Positions 63,517 through 64,000 of a stretch of 64,000 nt of DNA are shown here, one piece after another. The stretch covers positions 62,001 to 126,000 of the forward strand of contig NC_018518.1 of NCBI RefSeq assembly GCF_000306945.1, written 5' to 3'. This DNA is from Bordetella pertussis 18323. GTDB lineage: Bacteria > Pseudomonadota > Gammaproteobacteria > Burkholderiales > Burkholderiaceae_B. Each line of letters opens with the position of its first letter. Within the stretch, counting starts at the first letter, position 1. The notes beneath the pieces are model-generated. The model saw nothing but the letters and a program-made list of their open reading frames with translations. It was not told the DNA's origin and searched no databases. Both the position numbers and the translations under genes were made by a program.

Positions 63517-63837
63517 CTAGCCGCGCATGTAGATTATGCCGTTGATGGGGGAGCTGCCGCCCAGCACGCGGCCGCGCGGATAGCCCAGGCTGCGCCCGTT
63601 CAGACCCGGATCGGCCTGGGTGCGATAGCACCAGTCGGTGCGCGGGTTGCCGATGCAATACAGGTAGCCGACCGGGATGTGGATCCAGTGCCAGGAATCG
63701 GCGCCGCCGGCTTCCAGCAACAGCACACGCACGGATGGATCGGCCGACAGGCGATTGGCCAGCACGCAGCCGGCCGAGCCGGCGCCCACGATGATGTAGT
63801 CGAACTCCATGCCGGTATCGACGGCGGTGGCGCACAT
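63517..63837 (-). pseudogene. GMC-family oxidoreductase, 5' fragment
   Basis: N-terminal ~106 codons of a glucose-methanol-choline oxidoreductase (choline or alcohol dehydrogenase type). The FAD dinucleotide motif is DYIIVGAGSAGCVLANRL, with LLLEAGG, and the second FAD motif is GRVLGGSSPINGIIYMRG. ATG 63837 follows AAGGAG. The reading stops at TAG in the GCTAGC beside IS481 copy H, directly after MRG, where intact proteins continue for ~430 residues. Only the FAD-binding start remains, so it is non-functional. The 163 bases upstream hold no supported gene. Confidence 0.88.
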
Positions 63838-64000
63838 GGATTTGTCTCCTTGAGGCCGCATTCGGTGTGCGGCGCTGCGCCGTATTGTGGTCCGGCATGG
63901 CACCCTTGCCAAGCGCGCCGCGCCGCAATTCCCAACTACCGGCAAGATGCCGCGGTCCATGCGTCCAGCCGGCCCCGGCGCCCCTCGTCCATGCGATGCG

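Overview
The window is a GC-rich betaproteobacterial chromosome segment that I read as Bordetella pertussis. It carries eight IS481 copies (seven complete, one cut by the window start) and one IS1002-like element in 64 kb, all next to CTAG targets. Several genes are broken by IS elements or single-base frameshifts, as expected in a host-restricted genome undergoing reduction. No tRNA, rRNA, CRISPR array or prophage was found.

Layout. 1-1653: IS481 end joined to an IS1002-like element. 1669-4916 (minus): Nudix/ThiE-like fusion, DUF815 ATPase, argJ. 4989-6031: IS481. 6033-7201: frameshifted MFS gene. 7451-13656 (plus): glyQ, glyS, gmhB, plsC, a metallopeptidase, gloA, def. 13785-14002: the 3' end of an acyl-CoA dehydrogenase gene, abutting a tandem pair of IS481 (14003-16094). 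16343-21140: yceI-like gene, TonB-dependent receptor, FecR-like anti-sigma factor and divergent FecI-like sigma factor, with IS481 inserted at the sigma gene stop codon. 22208-24604 (minus): alternative polyamine pathway (carboxynorspermidine dehydrogenase and decarboxylase). 25162-26204: IS481 immediately in front of a TetR gene. 26847-35866: IclR regulator divergent from a peptide-type ABC transporter with an amidase and a class III aminotransferase. 35906-38499: DUF1059 protein, PEP-mutase-family lyase, OmpA-like lipoprotein, pterin dehydratase. 38484-45984: a coiled-coil membrane protein, murU, amgK, lptD, surA, rsmA. 46016-49940: glycerate kinase, pyruvate kinase, SpmA/SpmB-like membrane protein. 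50083-52082: the 5' part of the acyl-CoA dehydrogenase gene, ended by IS481 (52083-53125). 53140-60335: GntR-controlled cluster with a TauE-like exporter, a frameshifted permease, a heme-oxygenase-like diiron protein, an aldehyde dehydrogenase, a GlcG-like protein and a 2Fe-2S/FAD reductase. 60550-62471: a binding protein without signal peptide and an exported beta-propeller protein. 62473-63515: IS481. 63517-63837: truncated GMC oxidoreductase.

Two results stand out. First, the flanking hexamers of the IS481 copies show that the segment of about 36 kb between the copies at 15052-16094 and 52083-53125 is inverted relative to an earlier arrangement: the acyl-CoA dehydrogenase halves lie at its two ends, and the other two flanks share one target hexamer. 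Second, the GntR-linked cluster looks like a small, possibly undescribed oxidative pathway: a diiron enzyme with a complete ligand set, a dedicated electron-transfer reductase, an aldehyde dehydrogenase and transporters, with a repeated GTATAC-type motif upstream of its transcription units. Its permease is frameshifted, so the pathway may be decaying here.
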